A program made the position numbers and the translations under genes. A stretch of 64,000 nucleotides of DNA from Microbacterium sp. BR1 (GTDB lineage Bacteria; Actinomycetota; Actinomycetes; Actinomycetales; Microbacteriaceae). A model generated the notes under the pieces. That model was not told where the DNA came from and did no database searches. It saw only the letters and a program-made list of their open reading frames with translations. Numbering within the stretch: position 1 is the stretch's first letter; each line of letters starts with the position of its first letter. This document shows, piece after piece, positions 54,660-63,669 of this stretch. The stretch lies in the NCBI RefSeq assembly GCF_002812725.1, contig NZ_NMUN01000008.1, forward strand, positions 186,001 through 250,000, given 5' to 3'.

Positions 54660-55988
54660 ATGGCCCAGATCATCCGCATGCCTGAAGTGATGGCAGGCGC
54701 CACAGAAGCCGCCATCCAGACGTGGCTCGTGCAGGAGGGTGACGCAGTCGCCGTCGACCAGTCCCTGGCCGAGATCGAGACCGACAAGGCGATCGTGGAG
54801 CTGTCCGCGGAGGTGGGCGGAACGATCGGTCGCCTGCTGGTGACGGAAGGCGATAACGTCGCGGTCGGCGACGCGATCCTCGTGCTCGTCGCCGAAGGCG
54901 AATCCGGCGACGCCATCGACGACGCGCTGCGTACAGCCGGAGTCTCCGGCTCCGCATCTCATCCCGAACCTGTTTCATCGCCTTCGCGTGCGGCCGACAC
55001 AACTGATGCGTCTCCTTCGATAAGTGCGCTAGGCGATCCCGGCCCTGCCCCGATCCCGTCAACCACGGATACCGAGTCCGCTCCTGCAGGAGAGCGGCGG
55101 TTCGCCAGCCCACTGGTGCGTCGCATCGCAGCCCAGCACGGAGTTTCGCTCGATGAGATCGCCGGCACCGGCCCACGTGGGCGGATCGTGCGTCGCGACC
55201 TCGACCGGTACCTGGCGAAGGCTCCTACCGAGGCCCCGGCTATCGCGGAAGCCGCACCGCGGTCCCCTGCCCCGAGCGCACCGGCCACGCCCACCGAGGC
55301 GGTCGCGGCGTTTGAGGACGTTCCGATCGACCGAATGCGGCGCACGATCGCGAGGCGGCTCACGGAGAGCAAGTCGACTGTCCCCCACTTCTACCTCGTA
55401 GCGGATTGCCGCGTGGATGCGCTTCTCGATCTTCGCCGCACGATAAACGAAACCGCCCCCCGGAAGATCTCGGTAAACGACTTCGTGCTCAAGGCCGTCG
55501 CCGCGGCGCTCGTTGACGTGCCCGCCGCAAACGCGATCTGGAACGATGACAGCATCCGGCGGTTCTCTAGTGTCGACCTCGCCGTGGCCGTCGCTACCGA
55601 GGGCGGCTTGCTCACGCCCGTCGTGCGAGCCGTCGAGCGCCTTCCGCTATCGCAGCTGAGCGCCTCGGTCGCCGACCTCGCAGAGCGCGCCAGAGCCGGT
55701 CGCCTCCGCCAGCAAGAGCTGGAGGGGGGAAGCTTCTCGGTCTCGAACCTAGGAATGTACGGGACGGAGCAGTTCAGTGCGATCCTGAACCCCCCGCAGT
55801 CGGGCATCCTCGCGGTAGGAGCCGCGCGCCCGGTGCCAATCGTGGGTTCTGACGGTGAGCTGACCGTCGGAACGGTGATGACCGTGACCCTGTCGGCCGA
55901 TCACCGCGTGCTCGACGGCGCCATCGCCGCACAGTGGCTGGCCGCGTTCCAGCGCCGCATTGAGAATCCGCTCAGCATCCTCATCTGA
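54660..55988 (+). CDS. Dihydrolipoamide acyltransferase (E2)
   Basis: 442 residues. Lipoyl domain at 1-80 with the modified lysine in EIETDKAIVEL near residue 43. A flexible Ser/Pro linker, then the E1/E3-binding domain with SPLVRRIAAQHGVSLDEIAGTGPRGRIVRRDL (in part) near 145-180, a second linker, and the catalytic domain with DHRVLDGAIAAQWL near 415. It passes the acyl group to CoA. ATG starts two bases after the E1 stop. Confidence 0.92.
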   Translation: MAQIIRMPEVMAGATEAAIQTWLVQEGDAVAVDQSLAEIETDKAIVELSAEVGGTIGRLLVTEGDNVAVGDAILVLVAEGESGDAIDDALRTAGVSGSASHPEPVSSPSRAADTTDASPSISALGDPGPAPIPSTTDTESAPAGERRFASPLVRRIAAQHGVSLDEIAGTGPRGRIVRRDLDRYLAKAPTEAPAIAEAAPRSPAPSAPATPTEAVAAFEDVPIDRMRRTIARRLTESKSTVPHFYLVADCRVDALLDLRRTINETAPRKISVNDFVLKAVAAALVDVPAANAIWNDDSIRRFSSVDLAVAVATEGGLLTPVVRAVERLPLSQLSASVADLAERARAGRLRQQELEGGSFSVSNLGMYGTEQFSAILNPPQSGILAVGAARPVPIVGSDGELTVGTVMTVTLSADHRVLDGAIAAQWLAAFQRRIENPLSILI

Positions 55989-56020
55989 ACAACCGCCCTC
56001 GCACGCATCAGGAGCCTTCT

Positions 56021-57400
56021 GTGGCCACAATCCGCACCATCAACCCTGCCACCGGCGTCGAGCTGGGCACATTCGAAGAGGACGACGAGCTCTACGTCGA
56101 GTCCAAGCTCGCCGCCGCTGACCTGGCGGTCACGGCGCTCGCGGAGGCCGGCTGGCACGCGCGAGCAACATGGATGCGTGCCGCCGCCGACTTGCTCGAT
56201 GCGGAAACCGAGGAGGTCGCTGCCTCGGTCACGGCGGAGATGGGCAAGCCGATCGTGCAGGCCCGCCAGGAAGTCTCCAAGTCTGCGCGAGCTATGCGGT
56301 TCTACGCCGACCACGCCGAGGCCTTCCTCGCCCCTCAGTCGCTCGATGACCCCGGGGTGGTGGGAGCTTCATCGGCAGGCGCCCGCTACGAGCCGCTCGG
56401 GGTCGTGCTCGCTGTCATGCCCTGGAACTATCCGATCTGGCAGGTCGTGCGATTCGCCGCGCCCGCGCTGATGGCCGGGAATGCAGGGCTCCTCAAGCAC
56501 GCGAGCATCGTCCCGCGCTCTGCGCTGTATCTCGGCGAGCTATTCCGGCGCGCTGGCTTCCCGGAAGGATCGTTCTCAACGCTACTGATCGGCTCGTCAC
56601 GCGTGGAGGGAATCGTTCGCGATCCGCGCGTCGCTGCAGTGACGCTGACCGGTTCCGAAGGCGCGGGACGTGCCGTCGCGCGCGCGGCGGGCGACTCGCT
56701 GAAGAAGGTCGTGCTGGAGCTCGGGGGCTCTGATCCGTTCGTGGTGATGCCCTCGGCCGATCTCGAGACGGCTGTGCGGACAGCGGTCTCGGCTCGCACG
56801 TCCAACAACGGGCAGGCATGTATCAATGCCAAGCGCTTCATCGTGCACAAGGACGTCTACGACGCATTCTCCGTGGCTTTCGTCGAACAGATGGCAGCGC
56901 TCGTGGTGGGTGACCCTGCCGAGGAGTCGACGCAGATCGGACCGCTCGCAAGCGAGTCAGGGTTGCGTGATATCGAGGAGCTCGTCGAGGATGCTCGCGC
57001 GAAGGGCGCAGAAATCCTCACTGGTGGCGACCGCCGGAGCGGTCACGGCTGGTTCTACCCACCCACCGTCGTCGCCGCGATCACCCCGAAGATGCGCCTG
57101 TTCGCCGAGGAGGCGTTCGGTCCGGTCGCCGCCCTGTACAAGGTCTCGTCGCTCGATCAAGCACTGCAGGTTGCCAATGTGCTTGACTTCGGGCTCGGTT
57201 CGGCGTTCTGGAGCACAGACCAAACCGAGATCGACGCCGCGATCCGTGGGATCGAATCGGGCGCCGTTTTCATCAACGGGATGACGATCTCCTACCCAGA
57301 GCTGCCCTTCGGCGGCATCAAACGATCGGGCTTCGGTCGTGAACTCTCCGTTGAAGGCATTCGCGAGTTCTGCAACCTCAAGACGGTCTGGGTGGCCTAA
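56021..57400 (+). CDS. NAD(P)-dependent aldehyde dehydrogenase (succinate-semialdehyde type)
   Basis: 459 residues from GTG 56021 (AGGAG upstream). VMPWNYPIWQVVRFAAPALMAGN near 133-155 is the cofactor loop, VVLELGGSDPFVV has the general base Glu near 229, and NNGQACINAKRF the catalytic Cys near 264. The closest families are succinate-semialdehyde and related dehydrogenases (IRTINPATGVELGTFEE start). It would oxidise a semialdehyde from the pathway. The operon ends at an IS5 relic two bases after the stop. Confidence 0.9.
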   Translation: MATIRTINPATGVELGTFEEDDELYVESKLAAADLAVTALAEAGWHARATWMRAAADLLDAETEEVAASVTAEMGKPIVQARQEVSKSARAMRFYADHAEAFLAPQSLDDPGVVGASSAGARYEPLGVVLAVMPWNYPIWQVVRFAAPALMAGNAGLLKHASIVPRSALYLGELFRRAGFPEGSFSTLLIGSSRVEGIVRDPRVAAVTLTGSEGAGRAVARAAGDSLKKVVLELGGSDPFVVMPSADLETAVRTAVSARTSNNGQACINAKRFIVHKDVYDAFSVAFVEQMAALVVGDPAEESTQIGPLASESGLRDIEELVEDARAKGAEILTGGDRRSGHGWFYPPTVVAAITPKMRLFAEEAFGPVAALYKVSSLDQALQVANVLDFGLGSAFWSTDQTEIDAAIRGIESGAVFINGMTISYPELPFGGIKRSGFGRELSVEGIREFCNLKTVWVA

Positions 57401-57401
57401 G

Positions 57402-57474
57402 GCGTTTCTGACAAGGTCTTTGCTGCGACGATGACGGCGTTGAGGATCACAGCGGCACGGTAAACCATCGCATG
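57402..57474 (-). mobile_element. IS5-family relic (right end only)
   Basis: On the minus strand this reads VYRAAVILNAVI and ends TTGTCAGAAACGCC, matching the last codons and end of the IS5 remnant at about 7086-7160. GGCGTTTCTGACAA at 57402-57415 is a typical IS5-group terminal repeat. Only about 70 bases remain, immediately after the aldehyde dehydrogenase stop. Confidence 0.7.
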
Positions 57475-57544
57475 CTCAGGCGGCTCGTCGACCGGATTCG
57501 TGTAGTTCGATCGAGCCTCTTGAGCAGGCGATGCGACCGTTGGA

Positions 57545-57919
57545 TCAGTGTTCATCGGCGGGCGGCGGGACGGTGAGCGCCCACACGGCCATCGCTTCCA
57601 GCACCGGGCGTAGCCGCTCACCCAGTGCGGTCAGCTCATATTCGACCCGCGGGGGGATCTCAGGGTAGGCGGTGCGGGTGACGATCCCGTGCGCCTCGAA
57701 GCGGCGCAGCCGGCTGGTGAGGGTGTGCGGACTGATCCCCGGCAGGGCGTCACGCAACTGCGTGAACCGCAGCGGACCGGGCAGGAGCTCTCGCACAATC
57801 AGCGTCGCCCACGGCCCCTCCAGCAACACCAAGAACCTGGCCACCCCACACTCCGGCAGCAGCCCCGCAGCCGTCGCCAAGGAGCCGGAAGTGGCGACGG
57901 TGGCAACGGTGCTGGTCAT
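57545..57919 (-). CDS. HxlR-family regulator
   Basis: 124 residues. CGVARFLVLLEGPWATLIVRELLPGPLRFTQL (in part) near residues 24-55 has the conserved cysteine at 24, followed by the HTH GISPHTLTSRLRRFEAHGIV and the wing YPEIPPRVEYELTALGERL. HxlR proteins sense electrophiles, aldehydes or oxidants through cysteines. It faces the NAD(P)-binding gene; a long inverted repeat lies between. Confidence 0.9.
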   Translation of the reverse strand: MTSTVATVATSGSLATAAGLLPECGVARFLVLLEGPWATLIVRELLPGPLRFTQLRDALPGISPHTLTSRLRRFEAHGIVTRTAYPEIPPRVEYELTALGERLRPVLEAMAVWALTVPPPADEH

Positions 57920-57935
57920 AGGACGACACTATCCC

Positions 57936-57976
57936 ATTGGTGCAGTTGAAGTAACCGATGCTGTGTGTGCACTAAT
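57936..57976. promoter_or_regulatory. Inverted repeat between hxlR and the NmrA-like gene
   Basis: ATTGGTGCA (57936-57944) and TGCACTAAT (57968-57976) are inverted with one mismatch, 23 bases apart. They sit between the divergent starts (57919 and 57984), a likely HxlR binding site. Confidence 0.5.
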
Positions 57977-57983
57977 AGTGGGT

Positions 57984-58845
57984 ATGAGCTACCTCGTGCA
58001 CGGCGCCACCGGCGCTCAAGGGTCCCCCGTCGCAGCCGAACTGATCGCCGCGGGCCGTCCCGTTACCGCGATCAGCCGCACTCCCGGCACCGATGTGCCG
58101 GGAGCCGAGACAGTGATCGCCGACTACGCGTCCGCTGAGCAGTTGACCGAGGCCTATCGTGATGCGGACGGGGTGTTCGTGCACCTCCCCGCTCGGTCCT
58201 GAAGAGCTGATCGCACCATACGCCGACAACATCGCGACCGCGATCACCCGGGCTCGCCCCGCCCGGGTGGTTGTCTCCACCAGCGGGAAGACCATCGACG
58301 CCGAAGGCAGCCCGCTACAGCAGCCTGCCCACGCCGCGCTCCCCACACTGCTGTCGTCGCTGGAAGAACAGGGGGTATCGTTCGCTGTGATCGCGCCGCG
58401 GTTGTTCCTGGAGAACCTTCTGTTACCTCCGGTCATCGACACCGTCCGATCCGACGGAGTGCTGCGATACCCAATCCGGGCAGACTTCCCCGTCTCGTGG
58501 GCCTCCCACCTGGACATCGCCGCCGCCGCCGCCGTGCTCCTTCAACGCCGCGACGTCACCGGTATCGTCGGGATCGGGCAGCTCCCCGCCATCACCGGTC
58601 CCGACCTTGCCGCCTCCTTCGCTGAGCACCTCAGAAGGGACGTGAAGTTTGAATCGATCACCCCCGAGGAGTTCGGCACCCTGATCACCCCGCTGATCGG
58701 CCCCGCCGCCGCGGGGGTCACCGGCCTCTACCAGGCGCTGTGGCATCAACCCGACCACGTCATCGACCCGACGACCAGTGCACAACAGCGCCTCGGCCTC
58801 ATCCCACGCACCATCACCGCCTGGCTGTCCGCGATCGGAGCCTGA
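57984..58845 (+). pseudogene. NmrA-like NAD(P)-binding oxidoreductase with one frameshift
   Basis: ATG 57984. Frame 1: MSYLVHGATGAQGSPVAAEL (GxxGxxG Rossmann loop) to DADGVFVHLP near 58188. A single extra base, in the CCCC of CTCCCCGCTCG, shifts the rest to another frame: LGPEELIAPYADNIA, FAVIAPRLFLENLLLPP, WASHLDIAAAAAVLL and on to TGA 58845. With one C removed the protein is about 286 residues and complete. Either a recent null mutation or a sequencing error. The family binds NAD(P)H and acts as redox sensor or quinone reductase, typical next to HxlR. Confidence 0.85.
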
Positions 58846-58949
58846 ACAGCCGCCGCCGATGTCCTGAGCGACCACCCGGACAGCTCGGGCGACGTGGGCT
58901 GGTCTGCTCGACACCGTCGACGGCCTCAGATGGTGCTGGCGCCCGCGTG

Positions 58950-59530
58950 CTAGGCGTCTGCATTGAAGGGGTGAACGGTCGTCCAGGCCGCGTTGGCGAC
59001 GGAGCTACGCTCTACCGCCTCCAGCACGCGCTGCACGGCGAGGCCGTCATCGAAGCCTAGATGCGGGTCGACCACGTTTGCGATCGCGACGATGAAGTCG
59101 ACGGCTTGGCGGGAGAAGCCGTGCTCGTAACCGAGCACGTGCCCGGCCGGCCACCATCCGGCGACGTACGGGTGGCCAGTCTCCGTGACGAGGACCCTCG
59201 TGTACCCTTGCCGGTCGGGTGGTGCCGTGCGGTCGTAGAACTGCAGACTGTTCAGATCTTCCAGATCAATGCGAGGGCACCCTCGTCGCCCGAGACCTCG
59301 ATGGTCAGAGCGTTCTTGCGACCGGGTGGCAAACCGGGTTGCCTTGAACGAAGCGAGAGCGCCGTTGGTGAGCCGTCCCGTGAGCAGGGCGATGTCGTCT
59401 ACGGTGAAGTCCCCAAAGCCGGCCCCGTGGGGCAGCAGACGTCGCTTCACGATGGTGTCCACCGCTCCGCTCACGCTCCGCACGGGCGTCAGCGATCAGG
59501 TTCCGGAGGAACGTGAGGGCGGGCACGCGC
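58950..59530 (-). pseudogene. Gfo/Idh/MocA-family oxidoreductase, C-terminal remnant
   Basis: The minus strand encodes FGDFTVDDIALLTGRLTNGALASFKATRFAT, then in a second frame GRKNALTIEVSGDEGALAL, then back in the first frame DLEDLNSLQFYDRTAPP, GHPYVAGWWPAGHVLGYEHGF and ERSSVANAAWTTV to a TAG at 58950. So two compensating frameshifts near 59250-59320. The Rossmann N-terminal domain is missing. These enzymes oxidise sugars or inositols. The rest to 59766 holds no supported gene. Confidence 0.8.
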
Positions 59531-59766
59531 CGATAACGTTCTCACCGCGACGGGATCGGATTTGTGCTGAACCGGCGGTCGCGGACGCGGCGGAAGCTTG
59601 AGCGCGAGCGCTCGAGAAGTCAGGCCTTCCTCCTTCAGGTCGAGCTGCCCGTGAACGAACACTGTGAGGCGAGGGAGTCCACCATCCTCTGCGCGGGCGC
59701 CAACTCGTTCCAGGCGCAGCGGTTGCCGCATCGGCCCAGACTTTCACCGACGATCTGCGGGGACGC

Positions 59767-60972
59767 TTACACCAGCGGCGTCACAGAACTGCCATCGTCG
59801 CGGCCGAGAAGCGCCTTACCGTACAGCTCGTATCCCAGTGCCGGACGCACGAAGGCGTGTCGCGCGGCGACCGCCTGGTCACGCCACAGTCGCTGCAAGG
59901 GGTTTGCCTCGGCGAAGGCGGCAGAGCCGTGAGCGGTCAGGAGGATGCTGATCGCTTCGCTGACGTGCTCAACGATCCATCCGACGTATGCGCGGTTACG
60001 CGCCCGTGAAACATAGGTCGGGTACTCGTGGGCTTCAGCGGGGATGTCGATCTCGTCCGTTGCCCGGTGTGCAAAGCCTTCTGCCGCCTCCAGCAGAAGC
60101 GCTGCCTTGGCGACCTCGAGCTGGAAGGCCACCGAGTCTGACTGCCTCTCGAAGCTGGTGTAGGCGATGCCCTTGCTGGCGGCCTTCTGGACCACCGCGT
60201 CCAGCACGGCTTGACCGATGCCTATCTGAGGGCCGGCCAGGATGATGTTCAGCACCGGAATCCATCCGGCCCGGTACACCCCCGGCGTGTCCTCAGTGGT
60301 GCCAGGGTATTCGCCCCGCAGCGCGGGAGTGCCCGGGATGACTCGGTAGTCGGGCACGAAGACATCCGTTGCAGTGATCGTATTGCTGCCGCTCCCGCGC
60401 ATCCCTGCGACGTACCAGGTGTCATCCAACCCTAGCTCCGACTGCGGAATCAGAAGCTGCGCCGTGTCGACGAACTCGCCGTTCTGGTCGACAAGCTCGG
60501 CACCCAACACCGACCAAGCGCTGTGCAATGAACCGGATGCGTAGGCCCATCGTCCTGTGACGCGGTAGCCGCCGTCGACACGCACAGCCTTGCCGTTCGG
60601 CGCAAGCACTCCCGACACGCGGGTGCGGGGATCCTCTCCCCACACGTCATGTTGCGCCTGAGCGGGGAACAGCGAGGTTAGCCATCCCCCAATGTTTGTG
60701 AGCGCGACCACCCACGCGGCCGCGCCGTCGCCGCGGCCGACGGCCCGAGAGACCTCGATCTGGGCACGGGAGTTACCCTGGAACCCGCCGAAGCGGGCAG
60801 GTTGGGTCACCTGGAACGCGCCGATCTCCGCGAGCACATCGATCGACTCCTGCGCCACACGCCGGTTCTGATCGCCGAATGCGCCGTTACGCAGCAGGAG
60901 CGGGCGCAGTTCGTCGATCTTCTCGATCAGAGCTGAGACGTTGGCGGGGAGACTGCTGGGGGACATCGGCAC
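59767..60972 (-). CDS. Acyl-CoA dehydrogenase-fold flavoprotein monooxygenase/dehydrogenase, copy A
   Basis: 401 residues; ATG 60972 or 60966. Three ACAD domains: helical (ALIEKIDELRPLLL to about 110), beta (VSGVLAPNGKAVRVDGGYRVTGRWAYASGSLHSAW near 120-155, given in part) and C-terminal helical with the ACAD type-2 look (VEHVSEAISILLTAHGSAAF, NPLQRLWRDQAVAARHAF). The last part resembles DszC and HsaA/HpaH-type group D flavin monooxygenases more than CoA-ester dehydrogenases, since no clear catalytic Glu or CoA site is seen. It needs FMNH2/FADH2 from a reductase not found here. Nearly the same as the copy at 62470. Confidence 0.82.
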   Translation of the reverse strand: MPMSPSSLPANVSALIEKIDELRPLLLRNGAFGDQNRRVAQESIDVLAEIGAFQVTQPARFGGFQGNSRAQIEVSRAVGRGDGAAAWVVALTNIGGWLTSLFPAQAQHDVWGEDPRTRVSGVLAPNGKAVRVDGGYRVTGRWAYASGSLHSAWSVLGAELVDQNGEFVDTAQLLIPQSELGLDDTWYVAGMRGSGSNTITATDVFVPDYRVIPGTPALRGEYPGTTEDTPGVYRAGWIPVLNIILAGPQIGIGQAVLDAVVQKAASKGIAYTSFERQSDSVAFQLEVAKAALLLEAAEGFAHRATDEIDIPAEAHEYPTYVSRARNRAYVGWIVEHVSEAISILLTAHGSAAFAEANPLQRLWRDQAVAARHAFVRPALGYELYGKALLGRDDGSSVTPLV

Positions 60973-61120
60973 CGCTTCTCTCTTGCCGGATGCCGACCGC
61001 AGCGAGCATCCGGCGCGTACGCGTGGTCATGAGCCTGAAGGGCTCACGTATCTCGGAAGTGCGCAGCCCGCCTTCTCGGTTCCATGTGGCGCCGGGAGGG
61101 CGGGCTGCGCAGAGCTCTTG

Positions 61121-62320
61121 CTAAACGAAGGGTGTGGCGGGGTTGCTGTTCTCCCCCGTGGCCAGCCATCGGCCGTAGACTTCGAGCCCGGTGTCAGGGA
61201 GGGTCAGACCGTGCCTGGCCGCGATCGCCTGGTCACGCCAGAACCGCTGCAAGGAGTTGGACTCGGCGAAACCCGCCGAGCCATGCGCGGTCATCAGGAG
61301 GTCGATCGCGTCCTTGACGTTCGCCACCACCTGGGCCTGTTGCCCACGCTGTCGAGCGCGTGTCGCGTAGTCCAGATATGTCCCCGCCTGCGTGGCCCCG
61401 TCGATCTCCCGCGCTGCGTTGTAAGTGAACAGCTCAGCAGCTTCAAGCAACAGTGCGGCTCGCGCAAGAGCGAGCTGGAAGGGTACGGAATCCGACTGTC
61501 GCTGATAGGTAGTGTAGGCGATGCCCTTCTTGGTGGCGTCCGCTCGGACCGCGGCGAGCACGGCCTGCCCCATTCCGAGGTGTGCACCCAGTAGCTGCGC
61601 CTCCAGGACGGGGACGAACGCGGCTTTGTACGGTGCTTCGCTGCTTTCGTCCACACCCGGGTAGTCGCCCTCGATCGCCGGGGTCACCCGTAGCACTCGG
61701 TGCTCGGGAACGAAGACATCCTCGGCGACGAAGCTGTTGCTCGCGGTCGACTTCAAGCCAGCGACGTGCCACGTGTCCTTGTACTGCAGATCCGTGCGGG
61801 GGATGAGAACGATCGCGTTGTCCTCGAAGGCGCCGGAATCGTCGTGCAACGGCGCGCCGAGGATCGCCCACTGAGAGTGCCACGAGCCGGAGTTGTATCG
61901 CCACTCGCCGGTCACACGATATCCGCCGTCGACCTTCGTGGCGTTCGACGAAGGCGCCAGCACGATCGAGACGAGCGTATCCGGACCAGTGCTGAAGACT
62001 TCCTCCTGCGCCTGGCGCGGGAACCAGCCCACGACATACGCTCCGGAGTTCAGAAGTCCGGTGACCCATGCTGTGCCGCCGTCGGCCTGTGCGACAACGC
62101 GCGCGACGTCGATCTGTTCCCGCGTATCGGACCCGAAGCCGCCGAAGCGCTTCGGAACACCGGTGCGGAACACGCCGATCGCCGTCATCGCGTCGACCGT
62201 CTCCTGCGCCACATGCCGCTGTGCTTCACTCTCCGCCGCATGCTCGCGGATGATGGGGTGAATCTGCCGGATCTTCTCGAGCAGATCGGGGATGTCTCGA
62301 GCCACAGAAAGGTCGCTCAT
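61121..62320 (-). CDS. Acyl-CoA dehydrogenase-fold flavoprotein monooxygenase/dehydrogenase, copy B
   Basis: 399 residues from the internal ATG at 62320 (MSDLSVARDIPDLLEKI); a longer open frame begins at 62359. Same three-domain layout: VPKRFGGFGSDTREQIDVARVV, VDGGYRVTGEWRYNSGSWHSQW, YKDTWHVAGLKSTASNSFVAEDVFVPEHRV (in part), and LQRFWRDQAIAARHGL near the end. It is the most different of the three, about half identical by eye to the outer copies. It lies 148 bases after copy C and 148 bases before copy A on the same strand. Confidence 0.82.
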   Translation of the reverse strand: MSDLSVARDIPDLLEKIRQIHPIIREHAAESEAQRHVAQETVDAMTAIGVFRTGVPKRFGGFGSDTREQIDVARVVAQADGGTAWVTGLLNSGAYVVGWFPRQAQEEVFSTGPDTLVSIVLAPSSNATKVDGGYRVTGEWRYNSGSWHSQWAILGAPLHDDSGAFEDNAIVLIPRTDLQYKDTWHVAGLKSTASNSFVAEDVFVPEHRVLRVTPAIEGDYPGVDESSEAPYKAAFVPVLEAQLLGAHLGMGQAVLAAVRADATKKGIAYTTYQRQSDSVPFQLALARAALLLEAAELFTYNAAREIDGATQAGTYLDYATRARQRGQQAQVVANVKDAIDLLMTAHGSAGFAESNSLQRFWRDQAIAARHGLTLPDTGLEVYGRWLATGENSNPATPFV

Positions 62321-62469
62321 GTGTATTCCTCTCGGGTGCAGGCCGTCGCACGTGACCATTCACGATCGGCGGCGGGGTTGACTTCGGTGTTGAAACCCTC
62401 TCGGGTGGGTCCCGCCCGAGATCACGCGACCTCGGGCGGGCGGTGTGACAGGTGAGGTTCGGTTCCAGC

Positions 62470-63669
62470 TCAGACCAGCGGGGTGACAGAGTCGCCGTCG
62501 TCGCGGCCGAGCAGCGCCTTGCCGTACAGCTCGTATCCCAGCGCCGGCAGGACGAACGCGTGCCGCGACGCGACCGCCTGGTCACGCCAGAGCCGCTGCA
62601 GCGGGTTCACCTCTGCGAACGCTCCCGAACCGTGCGCGGTGAGGAGGATCTCGATCGCTCGCGATACGTGCTCCACGATCCAACCGACGTAGGCACGGTT
62701 ACGTGCGCGCGTCAGGTAGTCGGGGTATTCGCCGAGCTCGGCGGGGACGTCGATCTCGTCCGTTGCCCGGTGCGCAAATCCCTCCGCCGCCTCCAGGAGC
62801 AAGGCTGCCTTCGCCACGTCGAGCTGAAAGGCCACCGAGTCGGTTTGGCGCTCGAAGCTCGTGTAGGCGATGCCCTTGCTGTCGGCCTTCGCAATGACGC
62901 GATCCAGCACCGCTCGGCCCAGGCCCAGCTGTGGGCCGACGAGGATGATGTTCAGCACCGGGATCCAGCCCGCGCGGTATACGCCAGGCGTGTCGTCCGT
63001 CGTGCCAGGGTACTTCCCGAGGAGGGCAGGCTCGCCAGGGAGTACTCGGTGGTCCGGGACGAAGATGTCCTTCGCGACGAGCGTGTTGCTGCCGCTGGAA
63101 CGCATGCCCGCGACGTACCAGGTGTCTTTGAACTCGAGATCGGTTCGAGGAATGAGGAGCTGCGCCGTGTCGACGAACTGGCCCTTGTCATCGACCAATT
63201 CGGCTCCGAGGATCGCCCATTGAGTGTGCCACGAGGCTGAGTTGTAGCTCCACTCTCCACTGACACGGTAACCACCGTCGACACGCGTGGTCTTTCCGTT
63301 GGTAGCCAGGACCACGGAGACCTTCGCGTTGCGGTCCTCTCCCCACACGTCTTCCTGCGCCTGACGAGGGTAGAGCGAGGTGAGCCAGTTCGCGATATTG
63401 GTGAGGGCGACTACCCATCCAGTACCGCCGTCGGCGCGGCCGACAGCCGCACCGACATCCACCTGCGCACGCGAGTTACCTTGGTATCCGCCGTACTCGG
63501 CGGGCTGCGTGACCCGGAAGGCTCCGATCGCTTCGAGTGCGTCGATCGATTCCTGGGAGACGCGGCGATCCGCCTCGCCCGCCGCTGCGTTCTTCTCCAG
63601 AAGAGGACGCAGCTCGGCGATACGCTCGAGCAGGCTGGGAATGTCGGGCGGCAATGCGCTGTCGACCAT
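62470..63669 (-). CDS. Acyl-CoA dehydrogenase-fold flavoprotein monooxygenase/dehydrogenase, copy C
   Basis: 399 residues from ATG 63669 (GAAAGGAAACC upstream); a start ten codons earlier is less well placed. Motifs: PAEYGGYQGNSRAQVDVGAAV, DGGYRVSGEWSYNSASWHTQW, YVAGMRSSGSNTLVAKDIFVPDHRV (in part), and NPLQRLWRDQAVASRHAF. Very similar to copy A (about four fifths by eye). Three tandem copies, plus a fourth truncated at 45108, point to repeated duplication. They may attack related ring or alkyl substrates. Confidence 0.82.
   Translation of the reverse strand: MVDSALPPDIPSLLERIAELRPLLEKNAAAGEADRRVSQESIDALEAIGAFRVTQPAEYGGYQGNSRAQVDVGAAVGRADGGTGWVVALTNIANWLTSLYPRQAQEDVWGEDRNAKVSVVLATNGKTTRVDGGYRVSGEWSYNSASWHTQWAILGAELVDDKGQFVDTAQLLIPRTDLEFKDTWYVAGMRSSGSNTLVAKDIFVPDHRVLPGEPALLGKYPGTTDDTPGVYRAGWIPVLNIILVGPQLGLGRAVLDRVIAKADSKGIAYTSFERQTDSVAFQLDVAKAALLLEAAEGFAHRATDEIDVPAELGEYPDYLTRARNRAYVGWIVEHVSRAIEILLTAHGSGAFAEVNPLQRLWRDQAVASRHAFVLPALGYELYGKALLGRDDGDSVTPLV

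Noticed and set aside
59489..59747. Two overlapping minus-strand frames between the Gfo/Idh remnant and flavoprotein copy A
   Set aside because: Neither shows a recognisable motif; probably decayed sequence.
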